Source: Sipunculus nudus (lineage: Eukaryota; Annelida; Sipuncula; Golfingiida; Sipunculidae). From it: a stretch of 64,000 bases of DNA. The stretch spans positions 7,189,519 to 7,253,518 of the forward strand of contig CM049306.1 in assembly GCA_026874595.1 (NCBI GenBank), written 5' to 3'. The notes beneath the pieces were generated by a model. That model did not search any database. It saw nothing but the letters and a program-made list of their open reading frames with translations, and was not told the origin of the DNA. The translations under genes and the position numbers were made by a program. Positions within the stretch are counted from its first letter, which is position 1, and every line of letters starts with the position of its first letter. Positions 54,426 through 60,347 of this stretch are shown one piece after another.

Positions 54426-57400
54426 GAATCGAGTGAAAACAATAACCCTCGCTCTGCAAAGGGTTAATAAACCTGGCACATCATCGGGGGTACATGCATC
54501 GGGTGTTTTGTTTATTATAGTACACCGTTCATGCCGATACATTCCTCTTGGTTTAGTCCACTTGCTTCAGAAATTGCTCTTGAAGCTGTGTTATCAGATA
54601 TGAGATTGGCAGGTTTTGTTGCATCCACTGCCATGGACTTAGAGTAAGATATTGGAGATTGGTCTGTAGATGTAGTAGACTTATTCCTATCCTTGTAGAA
54701 GATGTAAGATGTTGGCATGGTAACTCTTGGACTACACAAACTTTGTAATAACATACCCACTGTCTTTGATGGGAATTATTTGGATGAAAGTGTAGCCATG
54801 TTTGAAATCTGGAAAACTGTCAAACCCTGTATGAGCAAGATAAAAAGTACAGGTATAAAGTAAGCAATGGACATGAAGAAAACCAGAGGATATACCTGTC
54901 AGAAAAATGTTTGAATCAGTTGAGGTTTACAGTATTAGTTCATTGTTTGAGCATTCAGCAGATCCCGCTTGGCATATTTTTGTTTACAGGGCACATTTCA
55001 ACAGGGTCCACTTGGTGTATTGTTGTTTACATTGCACATTACCGCAGGTTTCACTTGGTGTATTGTTTTTTTACAGTGCACATTTCAACAGGTTACATTG
55101 GGTTTATTGTTGTTTAAAGGGCAGATTATAGCAGGTAACCCTTCATTTATTGTTGTTTACAGTGCACATTTCAACAGGTTACATTGGGTGTATTGTTGTT
55201 TACAGGGCACATTTCAACAGGTTACATTGGGTGTATTGTTGTTTACAGGGCACATTTCAACAGGTTACATTGGGTGTATTGTTGTTTACATTGCACATTA
55301 CAACAGGTTACATTGGGTGTATTGCTGTTTACAGGGCACATTTCAACAGGTTACATTGGGTGTATTGTTGTTTAAAGGGCAGATTATAGCAGGTAACCCT
55401 TGGTTTATTGTTGTTTACAGGGCACATTACAGCAGTACGTGGATGATCTGTTTGAGACCATCTTCTCTATAAACCACCGGGGCAGTGCATTACCTCTGGC
55501 CATTAAGTACATGTTTGACTTTCTTGATGACCAGGCTCTTAACCACAATATCCAGGACCCTGAGGTGGTTCATACGTGGAAATCAAACAGGTGAGTAATT
55601 GATTTTATTTCCCAGAGAGGTCTGATATAATCTAGTGGATAAAACTTTCCATTGAATTTGAAGTTGACAACCTCTTAATTGTTTGAATCTTATTTTTGCC
55701 TTAGAAATAGTAAAATGGTTTGATGCCACAATAACTTCTTTGAATTTTCCCATTCTTATCTGGACTTTCACTATGAAAACATGAAAAGTTTAAATGTTTG
55801 ATGATTTCAGTGAATATAAAATATTGTACATGAGTTGAACATTCATTTTATACCAGATTTGTGTTCAGTCTAGGAGCCGTACATAGAAAACCAGGTGTAT
55901 GGCTTAATATGGTTTGAAAATGCAAAGAGAGAAAAGGTTTTGTCTCTGATGCAAAAATAGAAATTGTTTAACATGTATTACTGATCTGTTTATTTTCATT
56001 TCAGTTTACCGCTGAGATTCTGGGTTAATGTGATAAAGAACCCTGACTTTGTGTTTGATGTGCACAAATCTCCGATTGTGGATGTGTGTTTGTCTGTGGT
56101 AGCTCAGATATTCATGGACAGCTGTTCACTCGCTGAGCACCGACTGGGTAAGGACTCACCGTCCAGCAAGTTGTTGTATGCCAAGGACATTCCCAAATAC
56201 AAGCAGTGGGTGGACAGGTCAGTATATTTTAATACGTTAACAACCCATGATCTATTTTTTAGAATGCAAAATACTTGTGTTGATATTGGAGAGGCATTTA
56301 TTTTGAACATTATCAAGATCATATGTTTTTTAGGACAGTTTTATTTCCCACAGTCAATTTAATTGTGTTGTACTTTTGAATAATAATGATTTCTTTAAAT
56401 GCTGAAAGTTTCAATATCACATGCACAAAGAGTAATGGAAATAATTTCTGTATTGTTATGGAAAATATTGCATTCTGCACAAGACAGGTTACCACCGATC
56501 ACATCTTATAATATGATTATTGTATATGTGCTTAAATTTTTACAGGTATTACCAAGACATAAAAATGATGCCACAGATCAGTGACCAGGATATGAATGCA
56601 ATACTAGCAGAAGAGTCAAGAGTAAGTGCTTTGCTATTACACATCTTGATTACATTTCAACAGCTTTTTCAGTCTTTAAGGTGACATGATGTTCATATTA
56701 TACCATAACATAACTTCTGTCATAGTGTTACTAGGCATAACCATTTAGTTTATAAGAATAATAAGATATAAATTAAGAAAGAACAGCTTTTTGCATGTAA
56801 ACATGACATTGCCTCTTCACGCCATGACATTGCCAATGCTTTTCACATTATAGCTATTTCATATTATAATAAACACCTTTTTACCGTGGTATGGGTTTTA
56901 ACAATTATAGTCATTGTATCCGCCAAAACGAAGTTTTGCGGATACTATGTTTTTGACCGGGTTCCGCCGCCGCCGCCGCCGCCGCCGCGTTCGTTTCCGG
57001 AGAACTCCTCTGAGACTACTGGACAGATTTTTCCGAAACTTACACAAATTATCGGGTCACATGTGAACTGGTGCCTAACCAAGTGACCTTGACCTCTGAC
57101 CTTTCGTCTCTGCCCAGCGTCCGTTTGTGCGTCTGTTTACACACATAAACCCATATATCTCGGGAACCGTTTGACCGATCCGGAAAATTTTTTTACACAA
57201 ATGTAGCCCTGGGATAGCTTTATAACATACACAACAAAAGGTGGCGCCACCTGCAACCATATTTGCACAGTGTCCATCTGTTCATCTGCCTGGGGTTAAA
57301 ATCACTCATATCTCTGCAGTGGTTTGACTAATTCACCTAAAATTTGGCATGCATATACATCCTAGATAGCTTTCTCAATTTTATGACAGGTGGCGCCACC

Positions 57401-59146
57401 TACATTCACGTTAACGCTCCACACATAAACCCATATATCTCGGGAACCGTTTGACCGATCCGGAAAAAAATTTTACACAAATGTAGCCCTGGGATAGCTT
57501 TATAACATACACAACAAAAGGTGGCGCCACCTGCAACCATGTTTGCACGGTGTCCATTTGTTCATCTGCCTGGGGTTAAAATCACTCATATCTCTGCAGT
57601 GGTTTGACTAATTCACCTAAAAATCGGCATACATATACATCCTAGATAGCTTTCTTGATTTTATGACAGGTGGCGCCACCTACATTCACGTTAACGTTCC
57701 ACACATAAACCCATATATCTCGGGAACCGTTTGACCGATCCGGAAAAAAATTTTACACAAATGTAGCCCTGGGATAGCTTTATAACATACACAACAAAAG
57801 ATGGCGCCACCTGCAACCATGTTTGCACAGTGTCCATTTGTTCATCTGCCTGGGGTTAAAATCACTCATATCTCTGCAATGGTTTGACTAATTCACCTAA
57901 AATTCGGCATGCGTATACATCCTAGATAGCTTCCTTGATTTTATGACAGGTGGCGCCACCTACATTCATGTTAACGCTGCAGACATCCAAGCTCATATCT
58001 CGGGAATCATGTTTATGTGGCAGAGATCCAATACTAATATTTTACATATGTAACTCTATATCCCCTTGCCACTCAATCCATGCCTCACTTCACCCGTCCT
58101 TCTCTGATTTTGGCGGATACACGTAGTCGCTTGTCGACTACCCGTATTCTAGTTTAATCATGAGTCAGTTATAATTTATGATCCTCAGACCCAAGGTCTG
58201 TGCTCAACTGCTCACACATGAATAATGAATAACATTAAATACTTGTCATTTAAAGTTATAAATAATGGTTGATGATAAGGTTGGATCAAAAGAAAGACAA
58301 TGGTAAATGTAGAGAAAATTTCATTTGTTTTTTTTTCCTAAACCATTCCATAAAATAAACTCTGTTTACATAGAAGAAAAATACTTAAAAATTAGATATA
58401 TAATTTATATTAAACTTCTCAAGCAATTTGTTTTCTTCTTTCCAGACTCACAGCCAGGAGTTTGTACAGGAATCTGCCTTGTATGAGTTGTATATGTATG
58501 TCGACAAGTATTTTGATCCGGTGAGTCAAGTGCTTCCACCTGTTGGCAGACAGGAGTAAATTCTGAAATATTTAATTAAATGGTACCAACATATTTAACA
58601 TATTTCAAAGAGAAACACCCAAAAAACCAAAATGCAGTTTCCCGAAAGCTGATGGTCTCCATGTCAGTTCAATTAATCAGATATATCAAATTTTTTGTAT
58701 TATCAGTCTTATCAATCAAATCTGTTCAACTATGATACAATACTGAAAGATTCTTTTTTGAAACCCCTTTAACATCTGTTACCAGTAAATCATGATACAC
58801 TGTCAAACCTTGCCTAACAACCACCTCCATTTAGTGACCACTCAAAATAATGACCACTTGTTTACAGTCCCAATTCTTATTTGCTCTTCATATAAGACCT
58901 CACTTAAACGACCACCTAAAAAAGGGGAACACTTTATAAAGGGCCCATTGGTGGTCTAAATTTAGATGATGTTACTGTTTATGCCATATTTGCTTAGCTC
59001 TACTATCTATGTAAATAGCTTATATTCTTCTTTTTCAGATTATGGATAATCTTCATGAGGATGAGTTTGCCCGTCAATACAGACTCCTGATGAAGCTGCA
59101 GAATGTTCAGAGTTACATGGATTACCCAGGGGACAGTGTTGTTTGA
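26552..59146 (+). CDS. Plexin-A-type semaphorin receptor gene, 3' part, 31 coding exons
   Basis: Cell-surface receptor for semaphorins, acting in axon guidance and cell repulsion; the intracellular part is a GTPase-activating protein for Rap-type GTPases, controlled by Rho-family binding. Joining the 31 exons listed separately gives 1427 residues plus TGA with every phase matching. In partial-protein numbering (ATA at 26552 = 1): PSI1 about 7-58, IPT-like 77-172, PSI2 173-210, IPT-like 211-322, PSI3 323-378, IPT1-4 379-755, transmembrane helix about 759-782, juxtamembrane coiled segment and GAP part 1 783-1026, Rho-binding domain 1027-1130, linker to about 1183, GAP part 2 1184-1427. The cytoplasmic region resembles class A more than class B (for example [44 protein letters not shown]). 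The Sema domain, signal peptide and start codon are absent from the window. Confidence 0.97.
27157..27283 (+). CDS. Plexin exon: end of PSI1
   Basis: Completes the split Arg codon and gives CTLREECP, then a linker with [13 protein letters not shown]. Acceptor TTTTTACAG, donor GTAAGTT. Residues 34-76; ends in phase 0. Cysteine spacing fits PSI. Confidence 0.95.
27939..28134 (+). CDS. Plexin exon: IPT-like segment after PSI1
   Basis: Residues 77-141, with YKCVFSYPG and FTCDTPP, corresponding to the 'Y.C.F' and 'V.C..P' strands of the region between PSI1 and PSI2. Acceptor CATTTCAG. The donor is the weaker GTGCTA, chosen because it preserves the phase into the next exon (Asp codon, 'DHFSMQLSI'). 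Confidence 0.92.
29278..29368 (+). CDS. Plexin exon: end of IPT-like segment
   Basis: Residues 142-172, [11 protein letters not shown]...FFDCQVHNS, the strand pattern that precedes PSI2 in plexins. Acceptor ACTTTCAG, donor GTAAGT. Confidence 0.95.
29800..29914 (+). CDS. Plexin exon: PSI2
   Basis: Residues 172-210 with [15 protein letters not shown] and RHICV; the cysteine pattern and the CxWC core are those of the second PSI domain. Acceptor CTCATCAG, donor GTGAGT; ends in phase 0. Confidence 0.95.
30437..30559 (+). CDS. Plexin exon: segment after PSI2, first part
   Basis: Residues 211-251 with EYCPKISS and [13 protein letters not shown]...NLQ, matching the strand that follows PSI2. Acceptor TTTTCAG, donor GTAATA; exactly 41 codons. 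The following intron (2.7 kb) hosts two mobile repeat elements. Confidence 0.94.
30690..31766 (+). mobile_element. Probable Helentron-like element with AGGTCA core
   Basis: The right end has a small hairpin CTGAC-CT-GTCAG followed by TATTCTAGT (end 31766), the same terminal plan as 58153. GCCCCAC (30700-30706) pairs with GTGGGGC (31734-31740). The core consists of diverged ~145-bp repeats with AGGTCA sites (perfect AGGTCAAAGGTCAAGGTCA at 31154-31172). The left edge is less certain than the right. Confidence 0.5.
31867..32818 (+). mobile_element. 3'-truncated Helentron-like element (leader part)
   Basis: Starts TGTATTGCCAGACATAG, then a (CCG)n tract and a leader clearly related to 49480-49960, with about two ~330-bp tandem units each holding GGTGGCGCCACC (32192-32203, 32519-32530). 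No 3' hairpin or TCTAGT end was found, so the right part is missing. Confidence 0.6.
33259..33366 (+). CDS. Plexin exon: segment between PSI2 and PSI3
   Basis: Residues 252-287, [20 protein letters not shown]...IECQSFE; compare the family pattern 'Y.C...I.G..HR.PA..'. Acceptor TTTTCACAG, donor GTGGGT; phase 0 at both ends. Confidence 0.94.
33741..33846 (+). CDS. Plexin exon: strand leading to PSI3
   Basis: Residues 288-322 with [11 protein letters not shown] and LDNPDNIQ, the 'DNP..L...LYKC' approach to PSI3. Acceptor TTTGCAG, donor GTAGTG; ends with one extra base. Confidence 0.94.
34371..34537 (+). CDS. Plexin exon: PSI3
   Basis: Residues 323-378: [15 protein letters not shown]...[16 protein letters not shown]...DCPNPEI. 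Eight cysteines in PSI spacing. Acceptor GTCTTGCAG, donor GTATGT. Confidence 0.96.
34907..35058 (+). CDS. Plexin exon: IPT1, first part
   Basis: Residues 379-428: [27 protein letters not shown], then [10 protein letters not shown]. This is the classic IPT start 'P.SGP..GGT.VTI.G.NLG'. Acceptor TCTTGCAG, donor GTGAGT. Confidence 0.96.
35445..35550 (+). CDS. Plexin exon: IPT1, second part
   Basis: Residues 429-464, [20 protein letters not shown]...KFNFV, closing the IPT1 fold. Acceptor TTCTTTCAG, donor GTATGT. Confidence 0.95.
36176..36621 (+). repeat. 44-bp tandem array made of a splice acceptor plus exon start
   Basis: Ten copies, spaced 44 bp (one 45, one 46), of TTTACATTGACAGGAGCCTG followed by GTATTGTCAGTATACACCCATA. 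The last copy contains the true acceptor (ACAG at 36591-36594) and the first 27 coding bases of the IPT2 exon. The coding copy fits the IPT consensus (EPDIVSIHP), so the exon edge is the likely source of the array. Confidence 0.95.
36595..36731 (+). CDS. Plexin exon: IPT2, first part
   Basis: Residues 465-509: [44 protein letters not shown]. Start fixed by phase and by the IPT consensus. Its first 27 bases belong to the 44-bp array upstream, which places many look-alike acceptors ahead of it. Donor GTAAGTG. Confidence 0.95.
36826..36970 (+). repeat. ~38-bp tandem array in intron
   Basis: About four copies of CCATCTGTCCATCACCTGTT plus a CATAACATCCCTCTAT-type tail, directly downstream of the IPT2 exon. 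No coding role seen. Confidence 0.88.
37385..37552 (+). CDS. Plexin exon: end of IPT2 and start of IPT3
   Basis: Residues 510-565: [43 protein letters not shown]. The 'DPTI..V.P..A.LSGG' motif that opens IPT3 is split over this exon and the next. Acceptor TTTTTCAG, donor GTTTGT. Confidence 0.94.
37847..37940 (+). CDS. Plexin exon: IPT3 core
   Basis: Residues 566-597: [20 protein letters not shown] then [12 protein letters not shown], very close to the plexin IPT3 pattern 'SGGT.LT.TG.NL.....P.'. Acceptor CGTTTCAG, donor GTAAGT; phase 0 at end. Confidence 0.95.
38563..38814 (+). CDS. Plexin exon: end of IPT3 and start of IPT4
   Basis: Residues 598-681 (84 codons, both ends phase 0). Includes [26 protein letters not shown], the [10 protein letters not shown] strand and [12 protein letters not shown] opening IPT4. 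The Asn-Leu-Thr at the end of the first half is a potential N-glycosylation site. Confidence 0.95.
39262..39414 (+). CDS. Plexin exon: IPT4
   Basis: Residues 682-732, [37 protein letters not shown]; the 'T..Q..C.PP' closing strand is characteristic of the last plexin IPT. Acceptor GATTCAG, donor GTAAGT. Confidence 0.95.
39757..40006 (+). CDS. Plexin exon: membrane-proximal stalk, transmembrane helix, juxtamembrane segment
   Basis: Residues 733-815. A hydrophobic stretch ([20 protein letters not shown] then AVFT, residues 759-782) is followed by the stop-transfer cluster RYRRK and the charged helix [20 protein letters not shown] that forms the juxtamembrane coiled coil in plexins. Acceptor TCTGCAG, donor GTAGGT. 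The next intron is 3.4 kb and holds a Helentron-like element. Confidence 0.97.
42135..43289 (+). mobile_element. Helentron-like (HINE-type) nonautonomous element, short copy
   Basis: Begins TGTATCCCCAGACA. GTATCCCCAGACA (42136-42148) is matched as an exact 13-bp inverted repeat by TGTCTGGGGATAC (43245-43257). Next to the 3' end is a perfect hairpin GGCACC-TGC-GGTGCC (43261-43275), then the terminus TCTAGT. Inside are a CCG-rich tract, a leader shared with 49397-52724 and about six ~145-bp core repeats with AGGTCA sites. Insertion is without evident target duplication. The architecture matches pearl/HINE elements of the Helentron group; the family assignment is inference. No protein is encoded. 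Confidence 0.75.
43422..43567 (+). CDS. Plexin exon: GAP domain part 1, N-terminal segment
   Basis: Residues 816-864: [41 protein letters not shown]. Matches the conserved start of the cytoplasmic GAP of class A plexins. Acceptor TATTTCAG, donor GTAAGA; ends in phase 0. Confidence 0.97.
44188..44381 (+). CDS. Plexin exon: GAP domain part 1
   Basis: Residues 865-928: [36 protein letters not shown], then [16 protein letters not shown]. Strongly conserved plexin GAP helices. Acceptor TTGTTCAG, donor GTAAGA. Confidence 0.97.
44987..45045 (+). repeat. 18-bp tandem repeat, three copies
   Basis: Three copies of GGCTATCTGTAATACAAA-like units lie 45 bp upstream of the next plexin exon. Confidence 0.85.
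45091..45235 (+). CDS. Plexin exon: GAP part 1 with first catalytic arginine pair
   Basis: Residues 929-977: [45 protein letters not shown]. The Arg-Arg pair (codons CGG at 45164-45166, AGG at 45167-45169) corresponds to the invariant first arginine site needed for plexin GAP activity. Acceptor TCACCAG, donor GTACTG. Confidence 0.97.
45607..45753 (+). CDS. Plexin exon: end of GAP part 1
   Basis: Residues 978-1026: [49 protein letters not shown]. Both ends phase 0. Acceptor TTGACCAG, donor GTCAGT. Confidence 0.97.
46365..46527 (+). CDS. Plexin exon: Rho-binding domain, first part
   Basis: Residues 1027-1080: [20 protein letters not shown] and [10 protein letters not shown], the ubiquitin-like RBD that binds Rac/Rnd GTPases in plexins. 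Acceptor TGTTACAG, donor GTAATA; ends with one extra base. Confidence 0.97.
47125..47228 (+). CDS. Plexin exon: Rho-binding domain, second part
   Basis: Residues 1081-1115: [29 protein letters not shown]. The split Glu codon joins 'DLDL' to 'EWR', the typical RBD strand. Acceptor TTCACAG, donor GTAGGT. Confidence 0.97.
47838..47937 (+). CDS. Plexin exon: end of Rho-binding domain and linker
   Basis: Residues 1116-1148: [20 protein letters not shown] then a serine-rich linker. The 'V.DGA..ALV' strand ends the RBD. Acceptor TTCACAG, donor GTGAGT. Confidence 0.95.
48404..48507 (+). CDS. Plexin exon: linker and start of GAP part 2
   Basis: Residues 1149-1183. A serine/proline-rich stretch ([13 protein letters not shown]) ends in MKYFHL, equivalent to the 'WHLVK' segment of other plexins. 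Least conserved cytoplasmic exon. Acceptor TTTTACAG, donor GTATGT. Followed by a 5.3-kb intron, almost all mobile DNA. Confidence 0.93.
49397..52724 (+). mobile_element. Helentron-like (HINE-type) element, long copy with expanded tandem core
   Basis: Same ends as 42135-43289: TGTATCCCCAGACA, exact 13-bp inverted partner TGTCTGGGGATAC (52680-52692), hairpin GGCACC-TGC-GGTGCC (52696-52710) and TCTAGT end. Leader with a (CCG)n tract, then a 289-bp higher-order tandem repeat of two ~145-bp halves. The empty site is visible in the host element: TTCCGTAAT then CATTTTATGTGG at about 52975 matches the flanks TTCCGTAAT / CTTTAAATATGG, so the termini are well supported. It contains a MITE at 51168-51596. 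Confidence 0.8.
51168..51596. mobile_element. 429-bp MITE inserted at TA in the tandem core
   Basis: Ends CTGTGGTTG...TTCGCGAGG and CCTCGCGAA...CAACCACAG are inverted; TA is duplicated at 51166-51167 and 51597-51598. Removing the element and one TA restores 'TTGACTTGTATATGTCCCAT' exactly as in neighbouring core repeats, so both edges are certain. Several CGCGA motifs inside. No coding capacity. Confidence 0.92.
53840..53932 (+). CDS. Plexin exon: start of GAP part 2
   Basis: Residues 1184-1214: [31 protein letters not shown]. Both ends phase 0. The class-A signature '[20 protein letters not shown]' supports the subclass call. Acceptor CATTTCAG, donor GTGTGT. Confidence 0.97.
54375..54426. 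repeat. CATA/CA microsatellite; poly-C run nearby
   Basis: CATACATACATA passes into CACACA. A run of about 13 C lies at 54100-54112. Confidence 0.9.
54947..55441 (+). repeat. 43-bp tandem array made of a splice acceptor plus exon start
   Basis: Eleven positions at almost perfect 43-bp spacing (acceptor ends at 54989, 55032, 55076, 55119, 55162, 55205, 55248, 55291, 55334, 55377, 55420). The unit is TTGTTTACAGGGCACATTTC followed by AACAGGTTACATTGGGTGTA. Some copies have lost the AG (TTTACATTGCAC) or carry AAAG. The last copy is the genuine acceptor and first about 20 bases of the next exon. Confidence 0.95.
55421..55590 (+). CDS. Plexin exon: GAP part 2
   Basis: Residues 1215-1270: [47 protein letters not shown]. 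Highly conserved. Start fixed by phase and by the family pattern 'TKGTLQ.FVDDLF'. Its first bases are the last unit of the 43-bp array. Donor GTGAGT. Confidence 0.97.
56005..56217 (+). CDS. Plexin exon: GAP part 2 with second catalytic arginine
   Basis: Residues 1271-1341: [53 protein letters not shown]. The arginine of LPLRFW (AGA at 56015-56017) is the second invariant GAP arginine. Acceptor CATTTCAG, donor GTCAGT. Confidence 0.97.
56546..56621 (+). CDS. Plexin exon: GAP part 2, late helix
   Basis: Residues 1342-1367: [20 protein letters not shown] then LAEESR, a conserved plexin block. Acceptor TTTTACAG, donor GTAAGT. Confidence 0.97.
56915..58153 (+). mobile_element. Helentron-like element of a second subfamily, three 280-bp core repeats
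   Basis: Starts TGTATCCGCC; GTATCCGCCAAAA (56916-56928) pairs exactly with TTTTGGCGGATAC (58108-58120). 3' hairpin GTAGTCG-CTTGT-CGACTAC (58123-58141), then CCGTATTCTAGT. A (CCG)n run follows the left end. Three units with exact 280-bp period start at about 57141, 57421 and 57701, each with two GGTGGCGCCACC palindromes (one is GATGGCGCCACC). No protein is encoded. Same plan as 42135-43289 with unrelated terminal sequence. Confidence 0.78.
58446..58520 (+). CDS. Plexin exon: C-terminal helix of GAP
   Basis: Residues 1368-1392: [25 protein letters not shown]. Acceptor CTTTCCAG, donor GTGAGT; exactly 25 codons. Confidence 0.95.
58798..58990. repeat. Possible pogo/Tigger-like MITE remnant
   Basis: 'CACTGTCAAACCTTGCCTAA' followed by repeated (A/G)ACCAC motifs, with GGTGGTCT near the right edge, resembles end sequences of pogo-like MITEs. 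Termini were not fixed. Confidence 0.3.
59039..59146 (+). CDS. Plexin last coding exon and stop
   Basis: Residues 1393-1427 then TGA (59144-59146): [35 protein letters not shown]. The 'YRL..KLQ' helix is the usual end of the GAP fold. The extra tail ending Ser-Val-Val fits a class I PDZ ligand. Acceptor TTTTTCAG. Confidence 0.96.
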   Translation: MMDNLHEDEFARQYRLLMKLQNVQSYMDYPGDSVV

Positions 59147-60305
59147 TCCAACACCATGAAGCAGATGACATGATGTGTACCTGTAGTCTCTAATGCTGGC
59201 TCGTCAGGAACATGAGACAAGATCTCTGACACTCAAGTGAAGTGATTATATGAAGATCCTGACTTACTGATCTCAAGAATCTAAATGATATAACGATCAA
59301 AGCTTAACGAATCTCCTGTCAGCATGATGTGAGCTCCACAACAGTCTGCTTGTAGTGAGCTCCACCACACTTGCAGTGGTCTCTCAGTTTCTAGGATTGA
59401 CACCTTGCAGTTGTTTTATTTGGCTATACCACACTGCATTAGTTAAAGCACAAGATTGTATCTCCATTTATGGGAAATTGTAGCTATCACTTATTAGCTC
59501 AACCACAAGCATGAGAAAGTTGATATCTCTCAGTGCCTCTGCATGTATTGTAATATCTATTGTAGGCTAGCACCACATGCTATCATAGATACATGTACCC
59601 CTAATTAGCTCCACAAGCTTTCTGAGAAAAAGGGATGTCTCTCAGTACCTGCACATGTATTGTACCGGTAATATGTGTTGTAAACACCCACATATTGTCT
59701 TCAGTTGGTTTTCAGATATAGCACAAGCTTTCAGGTAGGGGGTATTACAGTGTATCCATGTTTATTGTAACTTTCCAGCTAAAACAAAACAATTTTAGTA
59801 CTACTGCAGCTTCCACAATATGTATTATTTTAGAAATCTTTGTTTACAGTGCATGTTGGAGCACAAGCAGTACTAGATATGAGATATCTGCTCAGCATCT
59901 CCAAGTGTATTGTAAGCTTTCAGTAAATGTTTAAATTAGAGATACCCGTAAAGCATCTTTGAGTGCAAGACTTCACTGTATGCTGTATTAGTTTGGAGGT
60001 ATCTTTCAATATCCTCAGTTATATTTTAGGCTCCCACCATTATCATTGTATCTGTTGTAAATGTTCACTACAAAGTTAGGTAGGAGACTCACCTCAGTGT
60101 CTCAACAGTAGCTCAATTTCAGTCAAATTATATCACATCTGCAAATGTTGACATTTACTACATTTATAAGATGCACTACTGAGTTTCTTTTGGAACATTT
60201 ACACTTCAACACTTTGAGATTACAAAAGATACTTTAGGTTTCTGTACCATTTTGCACTGAACTCTATGGTCAAGCCTCTATTTTGAAATAATAAAATATG
60301 CATTT

Positions 60306-60310
<5 letters not shown>
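59147..60310 (+). other. Plexin 3' UTR (minimum extent)
   Basis: Follows the stop codon with no further open frame of note. The first well-formed polyadenylation signal is AATAAA at 60290. The UTR may continue much further because later AATAAA signals exist. Confidence 0.6.
60290..60295 (+). promoter_or_regulatory. Candidate polyadenylation signal
   Basis: AATAAA about 1.15 kb after the stop codon, followed by a TA tract. Further candidates: near 61615, 63034 and 63993. Confidence 0.45.

Positions 60311-60311
<1 letters not shown>

Positions 60312-60344
<33 letters not shown>
60312..60344. repeat. TA microsatellite
   Basis: A run of about 16 TA units. Confidence 0.95.

Positions 60345-60347
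<3 letters not shown>

Noticed and set aside
54969-55472. 167-codon frame over the 43-bp array
   Set aside because: Its frame differs from the plexin frame in the exon at 55421 and it is produced by the repeat.
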